DNA from: Prevotella sp.
Lineage (GTDB): Bacteria; Bacteroidota; Bacteroidia; Bacteroidales; Bacteroidaceae
NCBI GenBank assembly: GCA_021636625.1
Contig: JAJWLX010000007.1
Span: 1-64,000, forward strand
Length of the DNA stretch: 64,000 nucleotides
Direction: 5' to 3'
Below, in pieces: positions 10,395-18,459 of this stretch. The position numbers and the translations under genes are program-made. The notes under the pieces are model-generated. The model ran no database searches. It saw only the letters and a program-made list of their open reading frames with translations, and was not told where the DNA came from. Within the stretch, counting starts at the first letter, position 1. Every line of letters begins with the position of its first letter.

Positions 10395-10402
10395 TACCTT
10401 TG
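10395..10402 (+). promoter_or_regulatory. Bacteroidota -7 promoter element before the lipoprotein gene
   Basis: TACCTTTG matches TAnnTTTG and lies 28 bp before the start codon at 10431. This is the only promoter-like site in the 167-bp gap after nrnA. Confidence 0.6.
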
Positions 10403-10430
10403 CCCAATAAATTAGAATTTAGTAAAAGGA

Positions 10431-11141
10431 ATGAAAAAATTTTTGTTTGCCATCATGGCTATAGCAGCACTTTTCTCGTTTGCTGCATGTAACGATACTG
10501 AGACATATAAGGATTTGCGTGACCGCGAGTTGGACTCTATCAGTTCTTTCTTGCGTCATGAAAACGTGAAGGTCATTTCAGAAGAGGAATTCAAGAGTCG
10601 TTGGGAGAAGAAGCAGAAGGACAACAGCGTGGTTCTTACTGATACTTCCAGGAACAACAACGAGTATGTGCTCTTCAACAGTAACGGTATCTATATGCAG
10701 GTATTGGAAATGGGTTGCGGCGACTATATCAAGATGGGCGAGACTACCGACGTGCTCGTTCGTTTCTCTGAATACAATCTGAATACCGCGGCAGAGATGA
10801 GTGACAACTCTTTGCAGTTGAGCAATAATCTGAAGCAGTATTCTTTCTATACTGATAAGATGACCGTGACCAATAATTCCGGCACTTTCACCGGTACTTT
10901 TGATGTGAATAGCAGCTTGATGGTAGCCACTTACAACAAAAACTACTCCGGCGGTTATAGCGGAACAGTACCTAGCGGCTGGCTGGTTCCTTTCAGTTGG
11001 GTAAAGATTGGTCGTGGTAATGCCGAGGGCGAGAGAATAGCTCACGTTCGTCTGGTAGTTCCTCATACCTATGGTACTACAGCGGCATCAGGAAGCGTAT
11101 ATGCCTGCCTCTATGATTTAACCTTGCAGAGAGGCAGATAA
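10431..11141 (+). CDS. Lipoprotein, DUF4827-like
   Basis: 236 residues with a lipoprotein signal peptide: MKK, a hydrophobic stretch, then a lipobox ending at Cys near residue 20 (FAACND). The body has 'ISEEEFKSRW' and a beta-rich middle that resembles the FKBP-like Bacteroidota family DUF4827; that assignment is from memory of the family. It is presumably anchored in the periplasm or outer membrane. It is driven by the TACCTTTG promoter and sits 28 bp upstream of glmM, so the two may be cotranscribed. Function is unknown. Confidence 0.6.
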   Translation: MKKFLFAIMAIAALFSFAACNDTETYKDLRDRELDSISSFLRHENVKVISEEEFKSRWEKKQKDNSVVLTDTSRNNNEYVLFNSNGIYMQVLEMGCGDYIKMGETTDVLVRFSEYNLNTAAEMSDNSLQLSNNLKQYSFYTDKMTVTNNSGTFTGTFDVNSSLMVATYNKNYSGGYSGTVPSGWLVPFSWVKIGRGNAEGERIAHVRLVVPHTYGTTAASGSVYACLYDLTLQRGR

Positions 11142-11169
11142 GATAATTTCATTTTAAAAAGATATTATT

Positions 11170-12561
11170 ATGACACTGATTAAGTCTATTTCTGGTATCC
11201 GTGGAACCATCGGCGGTCCAGCGGGCGATACTTTGAATCCGCTCGACATCGTCAAGTTTACATCTGCTTACGCTACATTCATTCGTCGTAGCGGTGCTTC
11301 TAAGAGCAACACCATCGTGGTTGGCCGTGATGCACGTATCTCAGGCGAGATGGTAAAGAATGTAGTTTGTGGAACTTTGATGGGTATGGGTTACGATGTA
11401 TTGAACATCGGTCTGGCTACTACTCCTACTACAGAGTTGGCTGTAACCATGAGTGGTGCTGCCGGTGGTATCATCATCACAGCTTCTCATAACCCACGCC
11501 AGTGGAATGCGCTCAAGCTTCTCAACGAGAAGGGTGAGTTCCTGACTGCTGCCAATGGTAGCGAGGTATTGAGCATTGCAGAGAAGGAAGATTTCGAGTA
11601 TGCTGATGTAGATGCTCTCGGTAAATATACAGAAGATGATACCTTCAACAAGCGCCATATCGACTCAGTGCTTGCATTGAAGCTCGTGGATGTTGAGGCT
11701 ATCAAGAACGCTCATTTCAAGGTTTGTGTAGATGCCATCAACTCTGTAGGTGGTGTTATTCTCCCAGAGTTGCTCGATGCTCTCGGCGTAGAATATACAT
11801 TCCTGAATGCTGAGCCTACCGGTGATTTTGCTCACAATCCAGAGCCATTGGAGAAGAACCTCGGTGGTATTATGGATGAGTTGAAGAAGGGTGGCTACGA
11901 TATGGGTATCGTTGTTGACCCGGATGTTGACCGTCTGGCTTTCATCTGCGAGGATGGTAAGATGTATGGTGAGGAATATACCCTGGTAAGTGTAGCCGAC
12001 TATGTATTGAGCAAGACTCCTGGTAATACTGTCAGCAACCTTTCATCTACCCGTGCGCTCCGCGATGTAACCGAGAAGCATGGTGGTACCTATTATGCTT
12101 CTGCCGTAGGCGAGGTGAATGTAACTACCAAGATGAAGGATGTTCACGCAGTGATTGGTGGCGAAGGCAATGGTGGAGTTATCTATCCAGAGAGCCACTA
12201 TGGCCGTGATGCCCTCGTAGGTATCGCACTCTTCATGAGCAGTCTGGCTCATAAGGGTTGCAAGGTAAGCGAGCTTCGTGCCAGCTTCCCTAACTACTTC
12301 ATAGCCAAGAATCGTATCGACCTGACTGCTTCTACCGATGTAGATGCTATCCTCGTCAAGGTGAAGGAGCTGTATGGCAAGGAGAAGGATGTAACTGTTA
12401 CTGATATCGATGGTGTGAAGCTCGACTTCCCTGACAAGTGGGTTCACCTTCGCAAGAGTAACACCGAGCCAATTATCCGCGTATATAGCGAGGCTTCTAC
12501 CATGGAGCAGGCTGATGAGCTTGGAAAGAAGCTCATGCAGGTAGTTTATGATATGCAGTAA
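11170..12561 (+). CDS. glmM: Phosphoglucosamine mutase GlmM
   Basis: 463 residues of the alpha-D-phosphohexomutase superfamily. Visible are the active-site phosphoserine loop TASHNP (Ser about residue 106), the metal loop 'DPDVDRLAF' (about 253-261), the sugar-binding 'GEGNGG' loop (about 333) and the C-terminal phosphate-binding 'RKSNTEPIIRVY'. GlmM converts GlcN-6-P to GlcN-1-P, feeding UDP-GlcNAc for peptidoglycan and for the polysaccharide locus downstream. This length and the TASHNPRQWN form are typical of the Bacteroidota enzyme; a phosphomannomutase activity cannot be excluded from motifs alone. Confidence 0.85.
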   Translation: MTLIKSISGIRGTIGGPAGDTLNPLDIVKFTSAYATFIRRSGASKSNTIVVGRDARISGEMVKNVVCGTLMGMGYDVLNIGLATTPTTELAVTMSGAAGGIIITASHNPRQWNALKLLNEKGEFLTAANGSEVLSIAEKEDFEYADVDALGKYTEDDTFNKRHIDSVLALKLVDVEAIKNAHFKVCVDAINSVGGVILPELLDALGVEYTFLNAEPTGDFAHNPEPLEKNLGGIMDELKKGGYDMGIVVDPDVDRLAFICEDGKMYGEEYTLVSVADYVLSKTPGNTVSNLSSTRALRDVTEKHGGTYYASAVGEVNVTTKMKDVHAVIGGEGNGGVIYPESHYGRDALVGIALFMSSLAHKGCKVSELRASFPNYFIAKNRIDLTASTDVDAILVKVKELYGKEKDVTVTDIDGVKLDFPDKWVHLRKSNTEPIIRVYSEASTMEQADELGKKLMQVVYDMQ

Positions 12562-12586
12562 GATACATAATGTTTTAGGAAATAAT

Positions 12587-12622
12587 AAAAGCGATTGTCT
12601 CAATAGAGGCAATCGCTTTTTT
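12587..12622 (+). terminator. Rho-independent terminator after glmM
   Basis: A 10-bp stem (GCGATTGTCT against AGGCAATCGC, one G-U pair) with loop CAATAG, flanked by A-run and T-run. It separates glmM from the polysaccharide locus. Confidence 0.85.
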
Positions 12623-12708
12623 AGTATTCTCGGTGTTTTTTCTCTTCGCTTCCGTGCTGGCAGCTTAGCACATGATTGAATTATGAACGAACTATTGATA
12701 TAATAATT

Positions 12709-13665
12709 ATGGCAAGAAAAAAGAAAACATCAGAGTCACTATTCCAGTTTATGAACCTCCTTATCGCCCTGTTGAAGACGAACGGGCAACACCGCACCAT
12801 GCTGCATTACAAGGCAACGCTTGATAGCTTTAAGCGATACCGTGATGGCAAGGACATTGCCCTGAGTGAGATAGATGCAGAAGTGATCCGCTCGTATGAG
12901 GCATACCTGCATCATACGGCGAAGGTATGCAGCAACACCAGTTCCTTCTATCTCCGCATCCTCCGCGCCACCTACAACAAGGCAGTGGCTAAGGGGTTGA
13001 CTCCCCAGCAGCATTCCTTCAAGGATGTCTATACCGGCATTGCCCGAACCAGCAAGCGAGCCATTCCAACAGAATCCGTCAGTCAGATCAAGCGTTTGGA
13101 GTCGGTCAAGGATCTCACTCCCAAGGAAGAGATGGCAAGAGATACATTCCTGATGAGCTTCTATCTGAGAGGCATCTCATTTATCGACCTGGCTCATCTC
13201 CGCAAAACCGACCTCAAGGACGGTTTTCTCCATTACACCCGAAGCAAGACAGGTCAGCGCCTCACCATCCGATGGGAGAAGGATATGCAGAAGCTATTGG
13301 AAAAATATCAACATCAGACAGCCTCCTCACCTTATCTTTTCCCTTTCCTTGTTGATGATGGATACAAAAGACAGGATAAAACAATTGACAGAAAGCTAGA
13401 TGAAGTGCGCCTCTATCACAATGCAGAAGCCCGTATTTCCTACCACCTCAAGAAGTTAGGAACTAAGATAGGAATCAAGGGCAAACTTACCCTCTATGTC
13501 GCCCGCCATTCCTGGGCAACGGCAGCAAGAGACAACCATATCTCTATCTCAGTCATCAGCGAGGCTTTGGGGCATCATTCCGAAATCACCACACAAATCT
13601 ATCTCCGCTCCATCAAAAGCTCAGAAGTGGATGATGCCAACGCCAAAATTCTAGCAGCTCTATAA
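12709..13665 (+). CDS. Tyrosine recombinase (phage integrase family), candidate invertase of the adjacent promoter
   Basis: About 318 residues. It has an N-terminal SAM-like core-binding domain (roughly residues 10-100) and a catalytic domain with the tyrosine-recombinase residues: Arg in 'FYLRGISFIDLAHL' (about 155), 'ARHSWAT' (second Arg with its following His region, about 267), 'LGHHSE' His (about 290) and the nucleophile Tyr in 'QIYLRS' (about 300). The frame is open from 12676, but ATG 12709 (MARKKK) is the natural start. Bacteroidota capsule loci often begin with such a recombinase that flips a nearby promoter. It lies 58 bp from the inverted repeats described below, so it is the obvious candidate to invert them. 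That role is inference. Confidence 0.85.
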   Translation: MARKKKTSESLFQFMNLLIALLKTNGQHRTMLHYKATLDSFKRYRDGKDIALSEIDAEVIRSYEAYLHHTAKVCSNTSSFYLRILRATYNKAVAKGLTPQQHSFKDVYTGIARTSKRAIPTESVSQIKRLESVKDLTPKEEMARDTFLMSFYLRGISFIDLAHLRKTDLKDGFLHYTRSKTGQRLTIRWEKDMQKLLEKYQHQTASSPYLFPFLVDDGYKRQDKTIDRKLDEVRLYHNAEARISYHLKKLGTKIGIKGKLTLYVARHSWATAARDNHISISVISEALGHHSEITTQIYLRSIKSSEVDDANAKILAAL

Positions 13666-13723
13666 GCCTCAAAAGTGAATAAAAAGAGGGAACTCGAAAA
13701 ATGAACCAAAATGAACCAATTTT

Positions 13724-13924
13724 CTGAATCTTTACATAAGAGACACAGAATCTCCCTGCAAAAATACGAAAAAAGTTGGAAACTAGCAAATTATGCGTGT
13801 TAAAAATTTAATCTTATTCTACGAAATTCAATAAATTTTCAGTAACCTTTCAGAACGCAATCTGATAAGTCGCTGATTGAGCGAATGTTTCCAACTTTTC
13901 TGTGTCTCTTATGTAGAGATTCAG
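13724..13924. repeat. Inverted repeats bounding an invertible (phase-variable) segment
   Basis: A 27-bp repeat at 13724-13750 reappears inverted at 13898-13924 with a single mismatch (26/27). A second, inner inverted pair of 13 bp (AAAAGTTGGAAAC) is at 13771-13783 and 13887-13899. The 147 bp between the outer arms contain no gene but do contain one promoter. Size, position between a tyrosine recombinase and a upxY gene, and contents match the invertible capsule promoters of Bacteroidota. Confidence 0.85.
13759..13790 (-). promoter_or_regulatory. Promoter inside the invertible segment, pointing away from the locus (OFF)
   Basis: Read on the - strand: TTTG at 13787-13790, exactly 20 bp, then TATTTTTG at 13759-13766. 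This is a perfect match to the Bacteroidota consensus (TTTG, 19-21 bp, TAnnTTTG). No TAnnTTTG is found on the + strand of the segment. If the outer arms recombine, the -7 element moves to about 13882-13889 on the + strand, 68 bp before upxY. Confidence 0.8.
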
Positions 13925-13956
13925 ATGATCGACATCAAAAAACGAACTTGATTCGC

Positions 13957-14616
13957 ATGATGAAAGAGACAAATATACAACCGCAGGTAACGTTCACTAT
14001 TGCAGGGAACGACGGCGAAGCCATGGAAAAAAGTGAAGAAAACGCTAAAAATAAGCAGGAAAAAGAGATCGAAAAACCAGCCGATGCAGGCTGGTATGTG
14101 GCTGTCGTCAGAGTGAATTGCGAGAAGAGAATAGCTGAGTCTATTCGCTTGAATCTGAATACGGCAGACAAATGGTTTGAATATTGGATTCCGATGGTAA
14201 AGGTCGCTTATGTCGATAAGCGAAGCCTCAAGCGCAAAGTGAAGGAAAAGCTGTTCCTGTCCACTTTCATCTTCTGCAATGTCTCACCTTCCCAGCTCGA
14301 TGAAATCCGCTTCCGCTCGGATGTCTATAAGATGTTGACCATGCCGGGCGACAGGAAGATATACCGCATTCCCGACGAGGTGATAGCCAATTATCGGAAT
14401 TTTGTAGAGAATGACGAAGAGCCCGTTACTGCCGCCCCCGTTCCTTTGAGGAAAGGTATCAAGGTGCGAGTGGTAGCTGGAAGTATGAAAGGTGTTGAAG
14501 CATACGTGCAATGCTATAATGGCAAGAAAGCCACTATCGGCAGCGAGATCAAGTACATCAGTGGTGCCACCCTTACCATCAGCCGCGATCTGCTGGAAGT
14601 CATAGATGAAAAATAA
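13957..14616 (+). CDS. UpxY-family transcription antiterminator (NusG paralogue)
   Basis: About 219 residues. It has a charged N-terminal leader, then a NusG N-terminal domain beginning at 'GWYVAVVRVNCEKR' (about residue 45) with 'WIPMVKVAY' and 'FLSTFIFCNV', and a C-terminal KOW-like part with 'KGIKVRVVAGSMKGVEAYV'. UpxY proteins associate with RNA polymerase at the 5' leader of their own capsule operon and prevent early termination. The frame is open to 13885, but that would start inside the inverted repeat; ATG 13957 or 13960 (MMKETN) is chosen. It is first in the locus, so its transcription depends on the invertible promoter. No UpxZ-like gene follows. Confidence 0.82.
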   Translation: MMKETNIQPQVTFTIAGNDGEAMEKSEENAKNKQEKEIEKPADAGWYVAVVRVNCEKRIAESIRLNLNTADKWFEYWIPMVKVAYVDKRSLKRKVKEKLFLSTFIFCNVSPSQLDEIRFRSDVYKMLTMPGDRKIYRIPDEVIANYRNFVENDEEPVTAAPVPLRKGIKVRVVAGSMKGVEAYVQCYNGKKATIGSEIKYISGATLTISRDLLEVIDEK

Positions 14617-14634
14617 ATCTGTGGGACATAAACC
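14617..14634 (+). repeat. Fragment of the 'ATCTGTGGGACAT' repeat
   Basis: ATCTGTGGGACATAAACC lies directly after the upxY stop. Near-identical words occur at 16687-16705 and 16747-16760, flanking the dehydratase gene, and in the MITE-like repeats at 25969 and 26870. Probably the remnant of one end of that element. Confidence 0.5.
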
Positions 14635-14690
14635 TTCAGAAGCCGTATAAAAGGAATTTTTAGATTAAAAAATAATACAACAATAAATTT

Positions 14691-16673
14691 ATGGGCGATA
14701 AGAACAAGATGAATAGCTCTGAAAAGATGACGCTTTCTGGGATTTTTTACAAACTCAAGGTGTCTCTTTTTGCCAACAAGCTGACGAATTGGTATTTTTC
14801 CAAGACTACCCTGCCATATTGGTGCATCCTGGCACTCGATAGCATCGCTATAGTTGTTGCCGGAATGATAGCCACCTATATCGCAGAGGGCGGAGAAGCA
14901 TTGACGAGCCATTTCTGGAGCTACGTCCTTACTTTCGTCTGCACCCTTCCCCTCTTTGTCGTGGGTATGCGGATCTTCCATACCTATTCCGGCATCATGC
15001 GCTATTCATCGTTTGTTGATCTCATGCGCATTTCCGGAGCATTGGTTCTGGGCTTTATACTCAATAGCCTCCTCTTGACTTTATTGCCAGACGGACTTCT
15101 CTGCAAAGTATCTGCAGAGGCAATCATCGTGATGCTCTTCATCTCGATGTGTATGATGTGGACGATGCGAATCATCGTCAAGTACATGTACGATTCCACC
15201 TTCTCTGCCGATATCCGTACTCCGGTATTCATTCTCGGTGTAAGTGAAGGCGGTATCTCCCTGGCAAAGTCCATGCGCAATGAGCATCCGTCCCAGTATA
15301 TCCTCAAGGGTTTCACCACCACGGAAGAGAATATGATAGGCAAGTACCTCCTGGGTTGTGAGGTTTTCGCATACGATGAGAAGCTGCTGTCCGTCATGGA
15401 CAAGATGAACATCAAGACTCTCTTTGTCAGTCCGATGGTAACCGACAAGTTCCTGGAGATGCAGGATATGATCGACAAGCTTACCGCTGCCGGCATCAAG
15501 ATTATGATGATGCCGAAGGCACAGTGGTGGGACGGCAAGTCAAACCTCCGCCACCAGATGATGCGTGAGGTGGATATCGAAGATCTTCTGCCACGTGATA
15601 AGATAGAAGTAGATATGGATGCCATCGGCAAGCTCCTCAGCGGCCGCACCATCCTGATTACGGGAGCAGCCGGAAGTATCGGTTCCGAGATGGTGAAGCA
15701 GATAGCCATCTACAAGCCAGCCCGTCTGGTCTTGGTAGATGAGGCTGAGACCCCGATGCACGATGTCCGCCTCTTTATGAACAAGAACTATCCTGAGATA
15801 CCTTGCGAGACCATCGTCACCAGCATCACCAATGCCACCCGTATGGAGCGCATCTTCTCAGCCGACCGTCCCGACTATGTATTCCATGCCGCTGCTTACA
15901 AGCATGTGCCGATGATGGAGGACAATCCAGCCGAGGCAGTACAGAATAATATATATGGTACGCGCGTGATAGCCGACATGGCAGTGAAGTACGGCACGAA
16001 GAAGTTCGTGATGATCTCAACGGACAAGGCAGTAAACCCAACCAACGTGATGGGTTGCAGCAAGCGAATCTGCGAGATCTACTGTCAGTCGTTGAACAAG
16101 GCGATAGTAGATGGCAAGGTCAAGGGTGTCACCCAGTTTGTCACCACCCGTTTTGGTAATGTCTTGGGCAGCAACGGTTCAGTTATTCCAATCTTCAAGA
16201 AGCAGATAGCGACGGGCGGTCCAATCACCGTCACCCATCCCGACATCATCCGTTTCTTCATGCTTATCCCGGAAGCCTGCAAATTGGTATTGGAGGCAGG
16301 CACCATGGGTAAGGGAGGCGAGATCTTCGTCTTCGACATGGGCAAGCCCGTCCGCATCGCCGACCTGGCAAAGCGTATGATAGCCCTCTCGGGAGTAGAA
16401 GGCATAGGTATCAAGTATGTAGGCTTGAGAGATGGAGAGAAACTCTATGAGGAAGTGCTGAACGATAAGGAAGCCACCGTCCCAACCCATCATCCAAAGA
16501 TCATGGTAGCGAAGGTCCGTGAGTATCCATACGAGTTAGCCCTGAAAAACGAGCAGTCCCTCTACGACCTCTCCTTCACCTACGACGACATGGCAATAGT
16601 AAAGAAGATGAAGGAGATAGTCCCAGAGTACAAAAGCCAGCACTCGAAGTACTCCCAGCTGGATGCGCAGTAA
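14691..16673 (+). CDS. Membrane-bound UDP-GlcNAc 4,6-dehydratase (PglF/CapD/WbpM family)
   Basis: 660 residues. About four membrane segments lie at residues 40-150, followed by a CoA/NAD-binding-like domain ('FILGVSEGG') and an extended-SDR domain. The latter has TGAAGSIGSEM (about 321-331), 'STDKAVNPTNVMGCSKR' (catalytic Lys-Met variant of the YxxxK site, about 443-459) and 'RFGNVLGSNGSV'. Enzymes with this layout make UDP-2-acetamido-4-keto-2,4,6-trideoxyhexose, the first step to bacillosamine or to QuiNAc/FucNAc. With the PglC-, PglD- and PglE-like genes in the same locus, bacillosamine-type sugar is the best guess. The dehydratase and the aminotransferase are separated by about 37 kb. Confidence 0.85.
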   Translation: MGDKNKMNSSEKMTLSGIFYKLKVSLFANKLTNWYFSKTTLPYWCILALDSIAIVVAGMIATYIAEGGEALTSHFWSYVLTFVCTLPLFVVGMRIFHTYSGIMRYSSFVDLMRISGALVLGFILNSLLLTLLPDGLLCKVSAEAIIVMLFISMCMMWTMRIIVKYMYDSTFSADIRTPVFILGVSEGGISLAKSMRNEHPSQYILKGFTTTEENMIGKYLLGCEVFAYDEKLLSVMDKMNIKTLFVSPMVTDKFLEMQDMIDKLTAAGIKIMMMPKAQWWDGKSNLRHQMMREVDIEDLLPRDKIEVDMDAIGKLLSGRTILITGAAGSIGSEMVKQIAIYKPARLVLVDEAETPMHDVRLFMNKNYPEIPCETIVTSITNATRMERIFSADRPDYVFHAAAYKHVPMMEDNPAEAVQNNIYGTRVIADMAVKYGTKKFVMISTDKAVNPTNVMGCSKRICEIYCQSLNKAIVDGKVKGVTQFVTTRFGNVLGSNGSVIPIFKKQIATGGPITVTHPDIIRFFMLIPEACKLVLEAGTMGKGGEIFVFDMGKPVRIADLAKRMIALSGVEGIGIKYVGLRDGEKLYEEVLNDKEATVPTHHPKIMVAKVREYPYELALKNEQSLYDLSFTYDDMAIVKKMKEIVPEYKSQHSKYSQLDAQ

Positions 16674-16680
16674 AAAACTG

Positions 16681-16760
16681 TGTTAATCCGTGGGACATTA
16701 AACCCAGACCGAGCAGGTCAAAGAATCTGTGTAAATCTGTGAAATCTGTGGGACATTAGG
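16681..16760 (+). repeat. Partial copy of the TIR-bounded repeat
   Basis: The end word 'ATCTGTGTAAATCTGTGAAATCTGTGGG' family (split here at 16727-16756) matches the right ends of the MITE-like copies at 25969-26095 and 26870-26991. A further partial word ATCCGTGGGACATTAAACC is at 16687. The left end is missing. Confidence 0.55.
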
Positions 16761-16786
16761 GCATGAAGCAAAAACTCCTCCCAAAA

Positions 16787-16818
16787 TTTGGTAGTTTCAA
16801 AGAAAACCCTTATATTTG
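16787..16818 (+). promoter_or_regulatory. Promoter of the toxin-antitoxin operon
   Basis: TTTG at 16787-16790, 20 bp spacer, TATATTTG at 16811-16818: a perfect consensus Bacteroidota promoter, 50 bp before the antitoxin start. The pair therefore need not depend on the invertible promoter. Confidence 0.75.
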
Positions 16819-16867
16819 CACAGAAAAGGTAACATTTCGTGTAAACGAACAAAAAGAAAGGAACATT

Positions 16868-17341
16868 ATGGTTGATGTACATACGATAGCATCTTATATC
16901 AATCAGCGTTACGAGTACCAGTATGGTTCTCGTATTGATGAGATGAAGTTGCAGATTCTGCTTTATTTTATGCAGCGTGAGGGTATAGTTCAAACAGGGA
17001 GCCCTCTGTTTGAAGCAACATTTTATGCTCATACTTTCGGGCCATATCTTCCGGAAGTTCATGCCGCATATATTTCAAATTCATTGCATGATGTTTTGCC
17101 GTCAAGCGTTTTAGAAGAATATAAGACCATATTTGATAGTGTTTTCGAACTGTTATCTTCAAAGAAAACAAGAAGTTTGAGCAATCTTATTCATGGTGAA
17201 GGTTCTTGGAAACGTGCCATGATGCAAGGTGAGGGAACACCAATGGATATCCAGGACATCAAAGAAGATGCCACTCGTTTCCGAGTAAGACGTTTCTTGT
17301 TAAGTAACTTGGAGCAATTCCACAAACCAGTTTACGCATGA
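16868..17341 (+). CDS. Panacea-domain (SocA-like) antitoxin candidate
   Basis: About 157 residues. It opens with 'VHTIASYINQRYEY' and continues 'MKLQILLYFMQREG', 'GSPLFEATFYAHTFGPYLPEV', which is the Panacea/SocA pattern (DVA.yil......t.lkLqKLlYy.q...l......lf.e.f.Aw.~GPv.pev). Panacea proteins neutralise many unrelated toxins. The frame is open to 16763, but ATG 16868 lies after the promoter and matches the domain start. Its stop overlaps the start of the next gene by 4 bp (ATGA), the usual arrangement of an antitoxin-toxin pair. Confidence 0.7.
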   Translation: MVDVHTIASYINQRYEYQYGSRIDEMKLQILLYFMQREGIVQTGSPLFEATFYAHTFGPYLPEVHAAYISNSLHDVLPSSVLEEYKTIFDSVFELLSSKKTRSLSNLIHGEGSWKRAMMQGEGTPMDIQDIKEDATRFRVRRFLLSNLEQFHKPVYA

Positions 17342-18174
17342 AGATTACAGAATCACAATTGGAATTGCTCAGAAGTTTAAAGTGTGAGCGACTCTCGTCA
17401 AAACCGGAAAATTTCTCATTGATAGATGATTTCTACAATACTCGTAACAATAGTCTTGTAGATACTTTGCAAGGAGATGCTTATAATGATGATGAGAATA
17501 ATCGAATAGCTTATTACATAGTGAAAACTGTGGATGATAAAATTCTTTTTTTCTTCTCTCTAAAATGTGGTTTGCTTTATGACGAATTCATTGAGGGTGA
17601 CCGTTTGAAAGAGATTAAATCTTTTTATGATACGATTCTCCGCATGAGTTTGGATGAAACTCAGACTGTAGAAAACAAGAAGGCGATAGCTTCTATTCTT
17701 GAAAGCGTTCGTTCAAAGAAGGGTATTAAGAAAGAGGATGTTGCGAGAGTTTTGCATTTGTCAGTTGATTCTGATGAATTCTCCAAGATATTTGGTAAGA
17801 ATCTAAAGAATGTAGGCAAGACATTCCCTGGAGTTGAGTTGGTTCATTTTTGTGCGAATGATGCTCATCGTGAAGTGTGGGATGGATATGGTTTACCTCA
17901 AAATTTGGGAACAACTGTATTTTGGTATTTTATAGTACCAAAGATACTGGAAATGTTGAAAATAGTAGGTTGTGAATATGTTTTCTTATTTGCTGCTGAT
18001 TTGACTCCTTATGAAGAGCTGATACGCTATTATTCTGATCAGTTGAAGTTTGAAAAGGCAGATGAGCATTGTGTCGCTATTCCGATGTATGATTTCACCT
18101 GTCAATTTATGAGTCAGAAGACTTGTGAATTAGAGGGCAAAAGAGAACAATTCTTTGAAGAATTTAATAATTAA
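17338..18174 (+). CDS. GNAT-like toxin candidate paired with the Panacea antitoxin
   Basis: 278 residues. The N-terminal half is acidic and has no motif I recognise. The C-terminal half (about 155-265) reads like a GNAT acyltransferase: 'VELVHFCAND', 'LGTTVFWYFIVPKILEM' (position of the acetyl-CoA loop and following helix), 'YVFLFAAD' and 'LIRYYSDQLKF'. Panacea antitoxins are known to pair with GNAT-type toxins among others. The 4-bp overlap with the antitoxin gene supports translational coupling. The canonical Q/RxxGxG/A loop is imperfect, so activity is uncertain. Confidence 0.6.
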   Translation: MKITESQLELLRSLKCERLSSKPENFSLIDDFYNTRNNSLVDTLQGDAYNDDENNRIAYYIVKTVDDKILFFFSLKCGLLYDEFIEGDRLKEIKSFYDTILRMSLDETQTVENKKAIASILESVRSKKGIKKEDVARVLHLSVDSDEFSKIFGKNLKNVGKTFPGVELVHFCANDAHREVWDGYGLPQNLGTTVFWYFIVPKILEMLKIVGCEYVFLFAADLTPYEELIRYYSDQLKFEKADEHCVAIPMYDFTCQFMSQKTCELEGKREQFFEEFNN

Positions 18175-18260
18175 TCCTCTATATCAAGGTTCTCCTGTAT
18201 GCCTTTACTAGGGTAATAGCAAGCTTTATATCAAGGCGCTCCAATCAGCAAGCTATAGTA

Positions 18261-18437
18261 AGGCGGTCCCATCCCGCAAAAACATGGCGAAGACCTCTGA
18301 TGGTCCGCCAACCTTATAGCGCAGCGGTTCCGAGCACCGGAGGGCGGTTACATCCCTAATCCCTATGGTAGGGATTTAGGGCTTGGGTATAGGGTAAGGA
18401 CCCCCTCTTCGCAAGAGGGGGACAGGGGAGTCGAAAA
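18261..18437 (+). repeat. GC-rich ~175-180 bp repeat, copy 1
   Basis: Begins GGCGGTCCCATCCCGC and ends in a CCCCCTC...GAGGGGG hairpin. Shared landmarks are CCGCCAACC, AGCGGTTCCGAGCACCGG, AGGGCGGTTACATCCCT and AAGGACCC. Copy 2 is at 30583-30757 (same strand); copies 3 and 4 are at 53592-53772 and 55160-55330 on the other strand. It does not look protein-coding; several hairpins suggest a structured element. It fills most of the 285-bp gap after the toxin gene. Confidence 0.75.
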
Positions 18438-18459
18438 AAAATAATAAGTAGCTTACGTT

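Noticed and set aside
13885..13956. Upstream extension of upxY to ATG 13885
   Set aside because: It would start inside the inverted-repeat segment, upstream of where a flipped promoter would start transcription, and adds non-family residues.
16763..16867. N-terminal extension of the Panacea antitoxin
   Set aside because: It overlaps the perfect promoter at 16787-16818, so it would lie upstream of the transcript.
18261..18437. GC-rich repeat as a tRNA or rRNA fragment
   Set aside because: No cloverleaf, anticodon arm or T-loop (GTTCRA) in the right geometry, and no rRNA motif.
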